DNA of 64,000 bases from Atriophallophorus winterbourni. Lineage: Eukaryota > Platyhelminthes > Trematoda > Plagiorchiida > Microphallidae. Within the stretch, counting starts at the first letter, position 1, and each line of letters opens with the position of its first letter. The notes beneath the pieces were generated by a model. That model was not told where the DNA came from, did not search any database, and saw only the letters and a program-made list of their open reading frames with translations. Positions 34,901 through 48,369 of this stretch are shown in pieces. The translations under genes were made by a program, and so were the position numbers. The stretch is from NCBI GenBank assembly GCA_013407085.1, contig JACCGJ010008613.1:1-64000 (forward strand), given 5' to 3'.

Positions 34901-37900
34901 CGGTGCCGGGGAAGGCGGATGGTGCGATCTGATAAAAAGATTTCATCAATCGATTTGGTGAACATGAATATAGACCAATCGCAAATCGTGAGGCGCAACT
35001 CATACTAATTAAATATAGATACATTCATTGAAATTAATGAACGTCAGTGATAACATAACTTTGTATTACATTTACTTGGTGATTGCTATTTAGTAAATTG
35101 TGTTTCAACTTTAAAACTCGTTCAACCTTACTGTCTGGTGGGGTGTATATTACGTGTTTGACCTTCACGACAGATTTACGTAGGCCAGCGTTCGGTCGGA
35201 AGCATTAAATTATGTATGAAGGGACAAAATTGAACGTCAGTTATTTACACTCACTTATCCTCATCTCATAAATTTTCAGTAGGAGATAATGTTGATCGAT
35301 TTCAGAAACGGAGTTATAACTAGCTCTGATCATAGACTACATGGAAAAAGTCAATAAATCGATTGACTGAAGCGGCGCCAGTGTCCTACTTCGAATAAAC
35401 ACCAATCATTATTGTACTATGGCGCTGATAGGATGTCTCATTTTTGTTGCAATTGTACCACTGTTGGCCAAGTCTGTAATGGTTGAATTAAGTTGAATTG
35501 CTATGCACACGTGTATGTCTCCATTCAATTGCAAAGTGCATTTGATTTGACCTCATTGAGGTTATCGATTTTTCAAGTTGTTTCTGCTTGATTGCCAAGT
35601 TTTAGCTAATAAACCCAACGTGTTTGATCACCTACTCATAAACACACACACACAGAGCTTATCGCATTGTGCTGCAGCACTAACAGTTATTGTTCGCATC
35701 TAGGTGTGATGTTAACCCAGTCAAAGTCTTAGTTCAAACCAAAGTATTCTGTTTTTGTTGTAACCGATCTTTGAAAAAGTTGGCATGGATTTACGGCACG
35801 TTTGTATGGTTGTAACGTAAAGTTTAGCATAATGTGTGCCAAATTTTTAAGCTAACGATGAAGAAGAAAAATAATATAAATGGAATGCCAAAAAGAGCGG
35901 GTGTTTTCTTTGTGTTTTAGATCGATTTTTCGAGTGAAGTTTAATGCGCAACGTTTGTTCGTTTTTATTCGACGTTTTTGGCTTGGTGATGGTCCTTCGT
36001 GACAAAAAATGACTTGGACTTGAAATAAAAATCTACACAGCGCAAACAATCAAAAGTGGTTGTGATGTGTATTTGTGTGTGTGATAAAGGAAGTGCGCAA
36101 ACCCTGTGACGTTGTTTAAACTTGCAACTTAGCTCACATAATGACAGCACCTGCGAGGTTTACTAATGCTGATTTTATAAGAAAATCGCGCACAGTAAAA
36201 ATCACAGTAAATACTTGTGATCAGTTACGCGGATGCATAACACATGACTCATTTTGGGCGCGGCCGGATGGGGACGCCAGTTAGAAACCGAGAAAGTTCA
36301 TCGATCGGAAAAGTAGTGTCTATCTACTACTGATAAGGTGGAACAACTCTGAACGATCGAAACCCGACCAGCTTTTAGTCGTGATTAATTATGAAATTGA
36401 GATATCCACAATTTGTCGGTTGTGCCAGAAATAGCTCTGATTAAACTGCAATACACAGTCCCGGTGGCCAATTATATTTGAACTTATGAGAAACGCGAAA
36501 TGGATAAGATAGTCTAAAATCTAAGGGATCGAGTTAACCGAAGAAGGTTATCGAATCTGTTCGGATTTATTTTTCGCGGTCTTAATCAACTGGTGAAAAC
36601 TAAAATCAAATAAGTCGGTTGGTATTCGACAGGCACACAACGTAGCGTGAGATCGGGGTAATGGTTGACCAACAGTTTGGTGTCAATTGAAAATATTTTC
36701 AGTTGACACAACCAATGTGGTATCGATTTACCAGTTACGTGCCAATCACTTTAATCACTGGCGGATTTAAACAATAGTTCTAAACGAGTAATTCGTTTAA
36801 CTGATCGAATTAGTGGTTTTCAGTAAATTTAGTAGACTGTAAACGATCGTGTCCGTAAATAGAAACGATTGTTTCTAAAGTTATATATGTGTTCTGAAAA
36901 ATCGTACATTGCGATGTGCGTTCTAAGAAACGAAGAAAAACTCATCCAAAGCATCGATCGACATCGATTTAGACGCTCGAATCAAGTTTATGAATGTAAA
37001 CAGCAAAATTTTATACCGTTGACACTGTCTAGGACTGATTTATTTTTATCTCGAGACTAACAACGTATTTTCAATCGAATTTTCTAATCGACCTTGAAAA
37101 GTACTCCATCTGTTACATAATTTTGAGCACTATTTATAAACAAAATTTTAATTTTACACAGTGAATTTGATGCCGATCACGTGCTTGTAACTGGAACGAT
37201 TGATTGTAAAATGACCAGTTCGCGTGAACGAGGCGAATTTTTTCAATAGGAAACGGATCGTTGATTTGGATCGAAAGGGTAGCATTCTCTCCTCCAATGA
37301 CAGATTGTCATTCGGGCTAAACTGTAGCTGATTTCCAGGAAATTGTACTTTGCTATGGGACACATTGTGAGATAAATATAGAACCCGTTTGCCCAAATTT
37401 TGCTAGCTCTGCAGTTGAGTGAACGAACAGACGAAATAATGAAAACCGGAATTTATAATTATTTAAATGCATTAGATTTAGGGGTACCAAAGGCCACTTC
37501 CGTATATTCAATCACTAGATTGAGATACACCGTGTGATGCGTTTATCTGAAGACGGTAGCGCCTTTGATAGTTACTAATCGCTTTCCACATTGATACTGC
37601 TTCATGCATCACTGAAAGTAATTTTGCGTCGTCCTCTCGATGTTTACAAACAACACAGAACCGATGGTGGAGTGTAAGTGCGGATACTGTGACTATCCCA
37701 AAATTTAATTTTCCTTCCTAATAATAAAATGTATTGTCTTTTGAAGCAACGTGTCACTCGCAATGCAAAATATAATTAAGTACACTTGAAGCCCCGCTAC
37801 AATCATATTAAGCAGCGATTAAGCAAGGAAGAGTGAATTTATGAAAGAATTCTTTTCCGACGTTCGATTAATTCTACTTACTTACCTTTTTCTGCTTTGA

Positions 37901-39420
37901 AACACACGACAAAGATTGGCCCATTTGATAATGTTTTCAAGCTTCGTGCTTTTTCGATTTTCGCGCAGATATCCGTACTGGGTCAGATTAAGGCGATAAT
38001 ATCCTGAGCACAATGTCAAGTCCTGGCACAAATTCGTTTCGTTTTCACACGTGCGTGTGCCTGCAAAACGTCGTCTCCAAACGCTTCATACCTCGATGTG
38101 TGTCTGTTTTCGATTTTAAGCCGTGTTGATTGGTTGATTTGAATATGCAGCGTGCAAACGCACGTACGTGTTTGTATGACGTGATCGTCGAGTGATCGTT
38201 AGATAGACAGGTGGTGCCGGTCCGAGATTGACAGCGCGCGTGACTTTTCAGGGTCAGTGGACGCGAGGTTTCCAAAAATCGGTTGAGATGAATTAGATAC
38301 GGAAGTATACTAAAATTTATCGCGCAAATTCTCCACTGGTCTCAATACGACTACTTCCGCATCGGATAAGAATTCTATGCCGAATGTCTTTTTGTTGACA
38401 TACCCCGCACTTACGCACAGTAAACTCTTGTCCTGTATAACATGCTTGAGCACTATTGACAAATTTTGTCGAGTATTTTATAAAAAAATGTCGGCAAATT
38501 TGATATGAAAGCAAACAATTTACTAGCGGTGCGGCTGTCAAGTATCTGAGTTATATGGCAGATTTTTTGCCTTATCACAACTGCTAGTTTGGTTTTGATT
38601 TACATCTCAGTCTTTTATACATCATGTGCAAGTCGGATAATTTGGGATGATCCATGTTGTTGCGTGTGGGATAAAAGGCAGACATCGTTCACCAAATTCA
38701 AGTCTTCCGGTGTTGTTGTTGCGAGAGTCCATTTAATTCTGTTTTTACTGCCCACGACAGTGCATTTCAATGCCTATTCCAAAGGATAGCAAACTCAGTT
38801 GGCTACTAGATGAATTCTTTTCTATCTTTGATATTCATTCTAAAGCGATTATCCAGCTTTTCATTGTTTATTCAATCATGAAACTGTTCACGGTTGTTTT
38901 GCGAATAGAAAGCTATGTTTATACAACATCCAGTCGGTTGGTGAAAAATCAAATAATTTGTTTAGGATTAGTATCAAACGCAAAACGTACTTGTACATTT
39001 AGGCATCAAGTGATCTTTAAAGACATAAACGGCACTAGATAACACTACGTAGTTCGGCAAACTACCATACATTTTTACAGTGCTGGCAGTTAACACCGAG
39101 TTGCAGCAGTTGTATGTAAAGCCTAAGCGGGTAATCATGTAGTTTGGTGTTGAGTGAAAGGTGTAAAAGTGGCCTGTTTTTAATCATTTAACATAATGGA
39201 GTTTCGAATAACCTTCTGTTCCAGCATCGATTTTCTAATGGCCTCTCAGTCGACGTTGTTTTTTATAGTGGTGGCTGTTATTAAATAAATCGATCGTTGG
39301 CGCTGCGCAGAGTAGTAGTGTCGTCTGTTCATGTTCTGTTTTGTCTAAATTTTGCCTCCTCAAAACGTTATCTCCTATCTCTATCGTATGATTATTATCA
39401 GCACCTTGATATAGCTAGAT
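32000..39420. other. Long AT-rich region without recognised genes
   Basis: About 7.4 kb with only short open frames, none with a motif I trust. A short (CA)n run sits at ~35643-35654. No retroelement similarity was noticed. This contrasts with the retroelement-dense DNA that follows. Confidence 0.5.
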
Positions 39421-39429
39421 AGCAGCATA

Positions 39430-39695
39430 ATCACTTACCATTCGCCGCAACAGGTAAGGAGTCCTTTTGTAGAAAGTTTAACAGGGTTTGCAAGCAACCT
39501 TTCGATCGGCGAGTATTTGCTATTGTGCTCAAATCTTGAGGAGGATAGAATGTAGTGTCTCTTTGTTGTTCTACCATATTAAAAAACAGGGAATCATCAT
39601 GCGATTTCGAAGTACATCCATGGTCAACATCTACCGACGGAGGCCGAAAACAACCATAATATGCCAACCAAAGACACGAATTGAATAGACACCAC
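39430..39695 (-). mobile_element. RTE 3'-tail fragment, decayed
   Basis: The minus strand retains the SDSCLF-type segment degenerated, then the block ACATCCATGGTCAACATCTACCGACGGAGGCC when read on the plus strand, matching the RTE 3' end seen at 17.5 kb. The frame is broken and the 5' side is diverged. Confidence 0.45.
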
Positions 39696-40374
39696 AAGCG
39701 ACGAAAAGCACAATGATTTTATGGAAGTACGAAACGGGCCACCGCCGCCAAAAGTTCACAACAGCCGGCTATTGTAAGAGATCCTCCGTGCAAATACCAG
39801 CTCCGTATGTGAGAAAGATGTTAAAACAATGAAGTGTTTAAAAGCCACAAGGTAGCAGGTTCCGCCAGCATTATTTCAATAGAACCCTGGCAGCTTCGAC
39901 GCTTCATCCTCTTCTTTAAACGAGTCGCAAGCAGATTCAAAAACTAGCTGACGCGAAGCTTAGAAAGCTCGTTATGCTACCTAAAAATCCTGACTAGAAG
40001 AAGAAATAGAAGAAATGAGCTCTATTCGTAGAAACGAATTTTTTGCCATTGCAATAATTTCACCACAAAATTAAAAAAATGAATAACGCGTCTTGACAGC
40101 AGATTAGAATTTGTTGATTTCAAGTTATTTCTTGGCCGTCTTGATTGATAACTTTAATAAATGATCCAGTTTATTACCAAACGTCGTAATTGAACGTTTT
40201 AGGACAAAAGTTTCACCGTAAATACCTGTATCTCATAATTCATTTCAACGATGCAGGACAAGATTGAGTTTCGTTGATACAAAAACATGAAGAATTTGGC
40301 AAATAGACAGCGTTAAATTTAACGAAAAAATAGGATAAACACGTGTGGAGAAATTTATTTTATGCACGGCTGAT

Positions 40375-40500
40375 TTGAAGCCATCACAATGCAACAACTG
40401 GCGGGAGATTATGCTGCTCTCCGTTCCCGAAAAGATGCTCATCAGAATCATACTGAGGAGATTGAAGGAGTCCTTAGGAAAGCGATTAAGTTCCAATGCC
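40375..40500 (+). mobile_element. RTE reverse transcriptase fragment
   Basis: Plus-strand translation reads CNNWREIMLLSVPEKMLIRI, then LRRLKESLGKRL. This is the RTE-clade motif usually written NWRGI(M/T)LLSVPSKV..RIIL.RL. Only ~40 residues remain before a stop. Confidence 0.65.
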
Positions 40501-40639
40501 CGTTTAGAACATTAAGATCCGCAATTTTGGGCACCAAAGTTGAAACGGTCCTTCTATGGGCTTAAACCAGGGAATGCAACCATCAGCTTTGAAGAAAATT
40601 GTCAATAATCGGCGCCATATTCACAAAATCAGAGAAAAA

Positions 40640-40750
40640 AAAGCATTACAAGTGGGCGAAAAAGTTGACGATGGGTCTTCGGAATGTTCCGTACAGAGAA
40701 AGTTTGCAACGTTTTCGTCTATATGAATTTACCAAAAGACGAACAAGCAT
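40640..40750 (+). mobile_element. Small CR1-like fragment
   Basis: It encodes KKLTMGLRNVPYRESLQRFR, then LYEFTKRRT, matching the (K)LV.GLR..(P/S)(F/Y)..R...L....RR motif that follows the RT in the CR1 copies of this window. It ends abruptly in unrelated sequence. Confidence 0.5.
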
Positions 40751-41089
40751 GGTTATTGTTGTGTCCAGCGTAAAACCCCTACTGACGTGATAAAACTGAC
40801 ACTCGGATGTACCTTATCTCTCGACGAGACTCTTCCTTATTGATTTAAGATTTTATCGTGCCATGGAGAATCACAAAGTTACCTGACGTGCAGTTAGATT
40901 ATTTTGAGCTCCGACACGTTTGGATATAACTTTCATAGTTTTCATCAGATCACTGTGATTTTTGTATATCGATATGAAACTTTGCTACGACGGATCTACT
41001 CATACAAGAATTATTTATCTACGACATGTTGATCTTTGTGTGCAGCAATAGTGGATCTTGTGCTGTTCGTTCGTTCATTGCTTCCTGGT

Positions 41090-42371
41090 AACAATTTTGC
41101 AGAATTCAAGGATGACAAGCAAAATTACCATCGCTTTCTACCTTTGGTAACGGAAGGAAATCCTAAATTGCTATACCGGATTGTCAATGCTCAATCGAGC
41201 GTGAAACCAGAGGTGTTTCCTGTGCTTACTGAAGATGGATTAACAGTCTCAACAAAGGAAATATGTGTTGCTGGTACTCAATTTTATGCTACAGTATTTA
41301 ATCCGTACCGTTAAACGACTGGACCCAAGTGGCTTGTATAGCTTGAAAGTTACCTCAGTGAGCGCAAAGCGATCGTTCGAATCAATGGGTACAATTACGG
41401 GTTATTGATGCCTCTAGTGGCGTACCGCGAGGTTCTGTCTTCGGATCAGTACTTTTCTTGGATTATCATCAACGACTTACCAGAGTCGCTTTCATGAAAT
41501 GTGGTTCTCTTTGCTGATGATATTAAACTTTGGACGCTTATAAAATCAACGGCGGACTGTGTACAGTACAGCTGCTAAGTGATTTAGATTCTCTCCATGA
41601 ATGGTAGGTACGGAATAAGCTGCCAGTCATTTTCCGAAAATGTAAGGTGTTGCATATTGCTAACCCATTCCATTACCAATATCATTTTGGACAGACGATT
41701 TTGAGCTGAACCTAGTCGGAAAGGATCTGGGAGTATGGGTAAGAGGCAGCGTGCAATGTGATGTCATCTACAAGCGTACTTCCAAGCTTCTATGTAAGCT
41801 GCGATCGATTTTAAGAATCATCACGCCTTGAATGTTGCCCACTTAATTCCAAACATGGACTCCTTGGTTAAAAAATATGCTATCTAAAACCAAACTCGTA
41901 AGTGGTTTCCAGAAACTAACGTAGGAGGAACGACTGCGAAAACGTACACTCCTCACTCTCCTTCAAAGAAGCCTTCGGATTGATGTGATACTAACATACA
42001 AAATATTATATAAGCCACATCATCCATTAAAACATTTATTCGAATACCGTGAGTCGGAACAAACGCAGTCACTCAGCGCCACTACAAATTCGCCATTCCC
42101 GTATCAGCTGTACGTGTCTGTTTCTCTTAGAATACCCTCCCCGAAACTCCCAGCGTCGAAACTTTCAGTCGAAACTTGGACGCTTATTTGTTGCAAAACG
42201 ATTTAACAACACCTGCGCATTGACTCATGGTAAGTATTCAACTGGACTATGCATGACATTACATAATAATTTTTATTCCTTTTTCATGAAAGAATAGTTA
42301 CTATGATATCGTAATTGTGACGCTATCTGTTTTTTGTGACCATAAATTCTTGAATCTCGAATCTTGAATTG
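41090..42371 (+). mobile_element. CR1-like element, internally deleted and decayed
   Basis: It starts with EGNPKLLYRIVNAQSSVKPEVF and FYATVFNPYR (linker between endonuclease and RT), then jumps to YLSERKAIVRING and a broken GVP region. FADDIKLW follows at ~41513, then tail fragments (PHHPLKHLFEYRE, 3' region 41985-42206). It ends with AATCTCGAATCTTGAATTG at ~42350-42371. Many stops and shifts make it a fossil. Confidence 0.75.
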
Positions 42372-42599
42372 ATTTCGCTTCGGTGTTTCTGCTGCTGGAT
42401 TTACCACTCAGTGTTTATTAATATCGGAAATTACTGGGAGGATTACACAGCGTGCAATCAATTTCATACCAACATTACCAACGGGAGATTGACATATCGC
42501 GGTTAAATCTGGTGACGAAACACACATAGACTTCATAACTTCGTGCCAACTTTACAAAAATACCACATCCACCAACTCCGGCCGTGTCGATTTTTTTAC

Positions 42600-44312
42600 C
42601 GCCTTGGTTGTACTTTTGGTTGACCCCGTTAAAATGAAAGAATGTGTTGCTCGCAAAACGTGTCGTCCGTGAGAAAATGGTTAATGGTAAGGTCAGATCT
42701 GTCACGTGTTCCAACTGCTCACACACGTGTCACGCAAAATATGACAAATCATTGACCTCGGAGACGATATCGATCCTCAATGATGAAAATATTCTTGACG
42801 TTTGTATACATGGTTGAACAAAACCAAATGAGAGTCTGCGTGCCTCAACAGGTGTCCAACAATGCAACCTGGATGAACACATGTTGAGCTTAGAGCTCAG
42901 CATCCAAACATTAAGCGCATCATTTGATAATCTAGTTAAAGCTTAGAACTCTAAGTTTGCCGGTACAACTACCGAAAAATCGGAAAATATAGTATGTAAT
43001 GCCAATCAAACAAAACATACATAATCCGCATATCACTCCACGCGAACTCTCAAATGCTATAAATCTGCCGGAGTGTCTTGCGGAGCGTTCTCCTCATAAA
43101 GAGTTAACCTTTATGAAACCGACCGTCAACGGTATGTCTGACCTAAACTCCTTTGACATTAACAAGGTTACCAAGACCAAGCCGCCGCTTATCTAAAGGC
43201 TCAGCTGAAACCATCTGATTCAAATCCAATGGTCACAGCGCAAAATACCTCAAAATATTTCAGTGTAATCTGTATCAACATTCAGGAATCCAGCGAAACA
43301 CTTTTTGGGAATAGACAGAGACACGACATAGAACAATAGTCCAACCTCTGTACGATGATAGGTTCAGAAACCATCAGTCCTACAGCAGTTACACGTTTGG
43401 TTCGCCACCCAATCTCCCCACATTCTGGTGAAACACGTCCATTGAAAATAACACTAAACAATGAGAAAGATATGGAAACTTTTCTTTTAATTTCTTACTT
43501 GCTACGTGAGTTTCCCGATTGCAATCTCGAATCTCTGCTGACATACCCTGGTGGGAAAGAAAAGGTCGTCTTGATGTTCAAAACGCGTCATTCAAGCCGT
43601 ATTTAATCTCGGCTTACTCAGACGAATTTTCGGACGTTTCCCAACACACTCATTGTCATCCAGTTGTGGACAACATGGGTGGAAAACGACATTTAGCTCC
43701 TCGAAAGGATTTATCATCAGGCAACAAAATGGTTATTGGATTGCATAATCTACGCTTTGAGCAGCGAGTGAATAGACTTGGATTGTGCACCCTGGAGCGC
43801 AGACGCATTGGAGCTGACCTAATCCTGGCATACCGAATAATTCATAGAAGTCCCACCCACTGAAACACCTTTTTACAATTGGTTCCAATCTCGTGAATCG
43901 CAGTCACAACGTGACTCTTCTAATCCCACATTCCCGATTAAACTTTCGCCGCTGCTTTTACAACGTCCTTGTATGCTTTTTGTGGAACGGCCTATCGTCA
44001 GAAATTAAAACGAAATGATATTCAAGAAAACGTTACGATCTTTTATGTTGAATAATACTGTGTTGGCCCCGGTTTACGGAATCCCCACAATGATTACTTC
44101 TTACACACATACTTTGAAAAACAAACACACAAACATATATTTCCGGTCGATATTTCCTCCCACCATGTCATAATTGGAATTACTTTTGCTCCTCCCTTGA
44201 CGCACATGACCGCAAACATTAAAGTACGATTTGTCTAACTTTCATACATATATCATATGGTATTGTACAGCTATTTGCTTTTTTTCTTCACCATAAATCT
44301 TGAATCTTGACT
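42600..44312 (+). mobile_element. CR1-like copy: ORF1 zinc-finger region joined to 3' end
   Basis: Plus-strand 42640-42760 reads KMVNGKVRSVTCSNCSHTCH, a remnant of the CysX2Cys...CysX2Cys...His PHD-like finger of CR1 ORF1 (compare 60616-61008). Further on, PWWERKGRLDVQ-like sequence at ~43550 is ORF1. From ~43610 the ORF2 tail resumes (LRRIFGRFPNT, GLHNLRFEQRVNRLGL, ERRRIGADLILAYRI) and ends with CATAAATCTTGAATCTTGA at ~44311. Endonuclease and RT are deleted. Confidence 0.65.
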
Positions 44313-44509
44313 ATTAAACACTCGGTACATGTTAGGATGATGAAGATGACAGTGATAGGGGGCACTGAGAAAGCACAGTTATTTTCTTGCGGATGGATAA
44401 CATTCGTGATAGATTTTTTATCCAAGAGCGACTTGATTTTCATATTTAGAAAGATTACTTCGATGAAAAACATTGTAGTATCGATTAATTAGTGTTTATT
44501 CTCTTGAGT

Positions 44510-44812
44510 GCTCACTTTGGAGGCATTGTGCAAAGCGTCATTCCCAATTCGAGGAAGAGCGTGTACAGCTCTCGACTGCGAAATGTAGATCACGCCGCCT
44601 ATCCCTTAGCGGACTGTGAAATAGGTTGTTCCCTTAAAATCGAACTGTTTAGTCAATGAAATACTCTGGAACATGAAACTCTCATACATTGGTGATGTAC
44701 ATCCATGATCGACATCGAGGTCAACACACACAAACTGACGTGAATTCATGCTCAAAATAATTCAATATGTTTTAATGATCCGATAACATTTAGCTTAACA
44801 AGAACCATGGGA
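44510..44812 (-). mobile_element. RTE 3'-tail fragment next to a CR1 3' end remnant
   Basis: 44635-44735 matches the RTE tail (ATCGAACTGTTTAGTCA..., GATGTACATCCATGATCGACATC). 44780-44812 (AACATTTAGCTTAACAAGAACCATGGGATGG) is the reverse complement of the CR1 3' UTR phrase CC.(C/T)(A/T)TGGTTATTGT(A/T)AA seen at 48300-48325. Both are small fossils. Confidence 0.45.
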
Positions 44813-44819
44813 TGGTGAA

Positions 44820-46170
44820 AATTTAAAATTTTCTATATGAAAAAACTAGGTCGAGTATTAGATTACACTCTGTTTAAAGATTCCGGAAACGGATGATTTG
44901 ATGAGAACTTGTCCAATTTAATCGTAAAATATTGAAAGTGTTGAACGTAGTCTGTTTCAAGTAATACCGGCACTGACAGAACAAAAATAAAGTCAAGGAG
45001 CTGAAACAAACTACACACGGATGACATTCAATAGTTATGTCAAATTTCGGAAACTCATTGTCCGTGCTAATTGGTAACACTATTTCAGTATGTTCTTGAG
45101 GTATGTTATCTACAAATTGCACAAAAAAGCTTCAGGCCATTTTAATATCCATTGAGATGAATTTCAAATGACTGAAAGCAAAGGCTAGTGCTGAAAATCA
45201 CTGACTTTGTGAGCACAAAGATTACAAAATTTGATTCGGTTAAAATAAACAGCTTGTTGGTTGTCCTTAGAATGTGTTGATGAAGGAAAATGAAAGACGA
45301 CGAAGAGCTGGAGTCCTCTAGCCAGCAGGAAGACTCGTCAACATTTTCCAACGCACCCAGTTATTGAAGCATGAGTTGGGAAAAAGATAGCATCGATAAA
45401 ATATCATTCAAAATGGCGAAACACAAAAAAGGACAGAAGGTTTAGCGTCAAAAGCAAGACTCAGCTTTCAAGTTTGATGGTAAAAAAATAAAGAAAAGTA
45501 CAAGATGATATCCGTATAAACACCGACAAATAAGTTTAAAAGGTTCTATACTGATCTTGTAGGCAAATGTTTTTCCTATAGAGAAATGCGTGGGAAACCT
45601 TGGCAACATTTTATGAACAAACAGATTTAGACATGAATTTTTAGTTTGGAATTAGTTTGGAAAGCACCCATAAGCAGTGACAAACAGTTAGCCACTTTAC
45701 AAAAACATTTCTAATTTTCAAAATTTCTGTACGCTCAGTGATGAAATTTATGGAGACATCAATTTTGAGCAAATAGAACCTTGCAAAGAATCAGCAAATT
45801 TCTACACTTGTAGAAATTAATTGGAGTCAATTAACTACTGACCAAAATATTCATTTGCATGCTTTTCCGTCATTCACTAACTACTGACCAATTATGCAGT
45901 CGAACAGGTCGCTATTGGGAGACTTAAATGCTAGCCCATTGAACTTGGGTGTATTGATTTATAGAAGCAACAAACATGAAACCGGTTGCGGATTTGCTTA
46001 AATGTTAGTATGCGGTTATAATTTCATGATGCGCTAGAATTACCGAACACTATTGAGCTCGATATCGGTGATATCAAAGGTCTTTCTCTAGCCGTGCCTG
46101 GACTACCATTTCATAACGATAATGATCGAATGATATCAATGGCAACATGTTGCGCTTGTATGCCACTCTT
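44820..46170. other. Non-coding region
   Basis: AT-rich DNA without recognised elements. A short plus-strand frame near 45290-45367 (MKDDEELESSSQQEDSSTFS..., 24 residues) looks acidic and Ser-rich, like a protein C-terminus, but has no context. Confidence 0.4.
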
Positions 46171-46179
46171 AAATAAGGT

Positions 46180-46455
46180 TGGTACGACCAACCCGTTCAA
46201 TCACATGTGCTGAAACACATGAACCACCAACTGTGTGGCGTGCAATTGCGGGGGATGTGAGAAACACATTACTATGGACATGCAATAATGTTTCAACACA
46301 TGATCATGAACAAAACAAGCTCATTTGCATGCATTTCTATCACAAGTACCACTTTTTACCATTCTCACACTGTTTCAAGCGCATGTGGATACTGATTCTA
46401 CTGTCCCTAACTTATGAGTACAAACAGCATGAAACCGGTCGTGGTGTGGGTGATT
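46180..46455 (+). repeat. Decayed hammerhead-repeat fragments
   Basis: Two poor partial matches to the ~230-bp repeat: 46210-46285 (ACTGTGTGGCGTGCAATTGC, then GGGGGATGTGAG) and 46395-46450 (ACAAACAGCATGAAACCGGTCG, then TGGTGTGGG). The GAAACCGGT motif survives in the second. Core CTGATGA is lost in both. Confidence 0.45.
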
Positions 46456-46559
46456 TAAATGCATGCAAACGAGATTTGTATATCATGGACAGATGTCGAA
46501 ATAGACGGATCAATTATTTAAATGAAGGGTAAAATATTTACTCATTGTTCATAACGAAT

Positions 46560-47200
46560 TCCTCAACTCCTTGAATATTTGCATTAAGATTAAGATCAAT
46601 TGGGTAGTCATTGCTCGAGAAACAAATTTGAGTGCAATAGGATACAACCCTCAGTTATGGACTTCGATTTGAAATTTACTTATGAAAAAATAATGAATGT
46701 TATCTATTTGACGAGTTGATACTACTGGCTCGTTTTACTTCAGCATAAAGTAATATAGCAGATGTTTCTGTGTATGTAAATGTCCAAACTCAAAATGTAA
46801 GTCTTAACACTACACGAAATGACCAAATTTATCCGCAAATCCCCAGATCCAAAATCCCTCTGCAGCAATGATTAAAGTCTGAGCATCTAATTTCAAGACG
46901 TTCATCTCAATTGGATAACCGCCGTGAATTTCTCCCCATAAGGATCAGCATTAATCGAACCTCATTACCGAAAGAAACCAAACGATCGGCATTCAATGTA
47001 TTTTGCTGCACATTTTGTCAAGCCATGCAGTGTTATATGATTGTACCCGTTAAACGTTGAGATGTCAAATATGCATTTGTTGCATATTAATAACACTCGT
47101 GTTGGGCACATCCAAATCTGCCATCAAATTTCTGGATTATGAATTGTGGGTTCATGTGATTGAGCATGTTTGGTGGCACCAACTTGATGAAATCATATCT
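46560..47200. other. Non-coding spacer
   Basis: About 640 bp in which I see no gene or repeat before the hammerhead-repeat copy at 47204. Confidence 0.45.
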
Positions 47201-47203
47201 TTA

Positions 47204-47352
47204 CAAGGCTCACTGAACCTAATCTAAATGTCTCCACCGAATGACGGCAAACAGCCAGAAAACGATAGTGGTGTGCGAGGGATGTGAGCAACACATTACT
47301 TTGGTCATATCATTACAGTTTAAAACTTAGTCTACCCTTTCTCACTGTTTCA
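47204..47352 (+). repeat. Hammerhead-repeat copy H4, core mutated, abutting a CR1
   Basis: It matches the repeat from CAAGGCTCACTGAACCT through GTCTCCACC, GACGGCAAACAGCCAGAAAA and GATGTGAGCAACAC, then the CTGTTTCAA start of a following unit. The core reads CGAATGA instead of CTGATGA and ACGATA instead of ACCGGTA, so it should be inactive. The next base pairs lead directly into CR1 sequence at ~47355. Confidence 0.65.
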
Positions 47353-47354
47353 AC

Positions 47355-48362
47355 TTACGTTAACCATGAACGATATACCACTACCAAATGATAGTAAGAT
47401 GGTTTTGTTTGCTGACGATATAAAAGTATGGAGGCAAATCAGAAATGCTAACGATTGTATCTTGCTGCAAAACGATTTGAGTGCTTTGTTCAACTGGTCA
47501 TCTGAAAATAAACTGTCATTGAATATGCAAAAGTCGAAGATGATTCAGATTGGTCGTGACCTTGGCTTTTCCTATCCATACAAGCTCGGCGACATTAACC
47601 TGGAGTACACTGAAAAAGAAAAGGACCTAGGTGTCTGGATTTGCGGCAGTTTGAAAAATGGTCTACAATGCGAAACCGTTTACAAAAGCGCGTCTCGGCT
47701 GCTCGGCATGCTACGGCGGATATTTGGACGTTTTTCCCCGGGGTGTTTTCCTCTCATGATGAATACATATATACACCCGGTTCTAGATTATGCCGCACAA
47801 GCCTGGACACCATGGCTCCAAAAAGACATCTTACTCCTGGATCGCATATACCGGAGAGCTTCTAAGCTTGTCATTGGTCTCGAAAATATGTCATTCGCCA
47901 GGCGACTCAGACAACTGGAAATGAGTACACTTGCACAAAGGAGAATGCGAGGTGATCTCATCCTCGCATACAAAATACTAACTACTGTTTCCCACCCCCT
48001 GATATATTATTCCACCTTCGAACTTCCAGCAACAGCCGTGGCCATGGTTGCAAGTTGGAAATACCACATTCCAAACGGAACTGCCGCAGGTATTTTTATT
48101 CCGTACGTGTGTGCTTTGCTTGGAATTCCCTACCTTCCGATTTGGTAAGCTCAAACAGCTTATCTATATTCAAATCAAAACTTGACGATTATATGAGAGC
48201 TAATCCGAATTTTTCCCCAAACTATTAATAAGCTATCATTGTCCCATTGATTTTGATTTTATTTATACTTATACATATATACATTTGTACCTATATTTCC
48301 ACCCTGTGGTTATTGTAAAGTTAATTGCTTTTTCAACCATAAATCTTGAATCTTGAATGATA
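47355..48362 (+). mobile_element. CR1-like element, 5'-truncated inside the RT, frame open (260 codons)
   Basis: The frame 47366-48148 begins at the RT segment before the active site: LFADDIKVWRQI, LSLNMQKSKMIQIGRD, EKEKDLGVWICG, LRRIFGRFSPGC, YAAQAWTPWLQKDILLLDRI, RRMRGDLILAYKIL. The terminal 30 codons are frame-shifted relative to other copies. The 3' UTR ends CATAAATCTTGAATCTTGA at ~48341-48359. Confidence 0.88.
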
Positions 48363-48369
48363 GAAATGC

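Noticed and set aside
37154..37396. 80-codon minus-strand frame
   Set aside because: Ordinary-looking but without a motif, splice signals or neighbours to support it.
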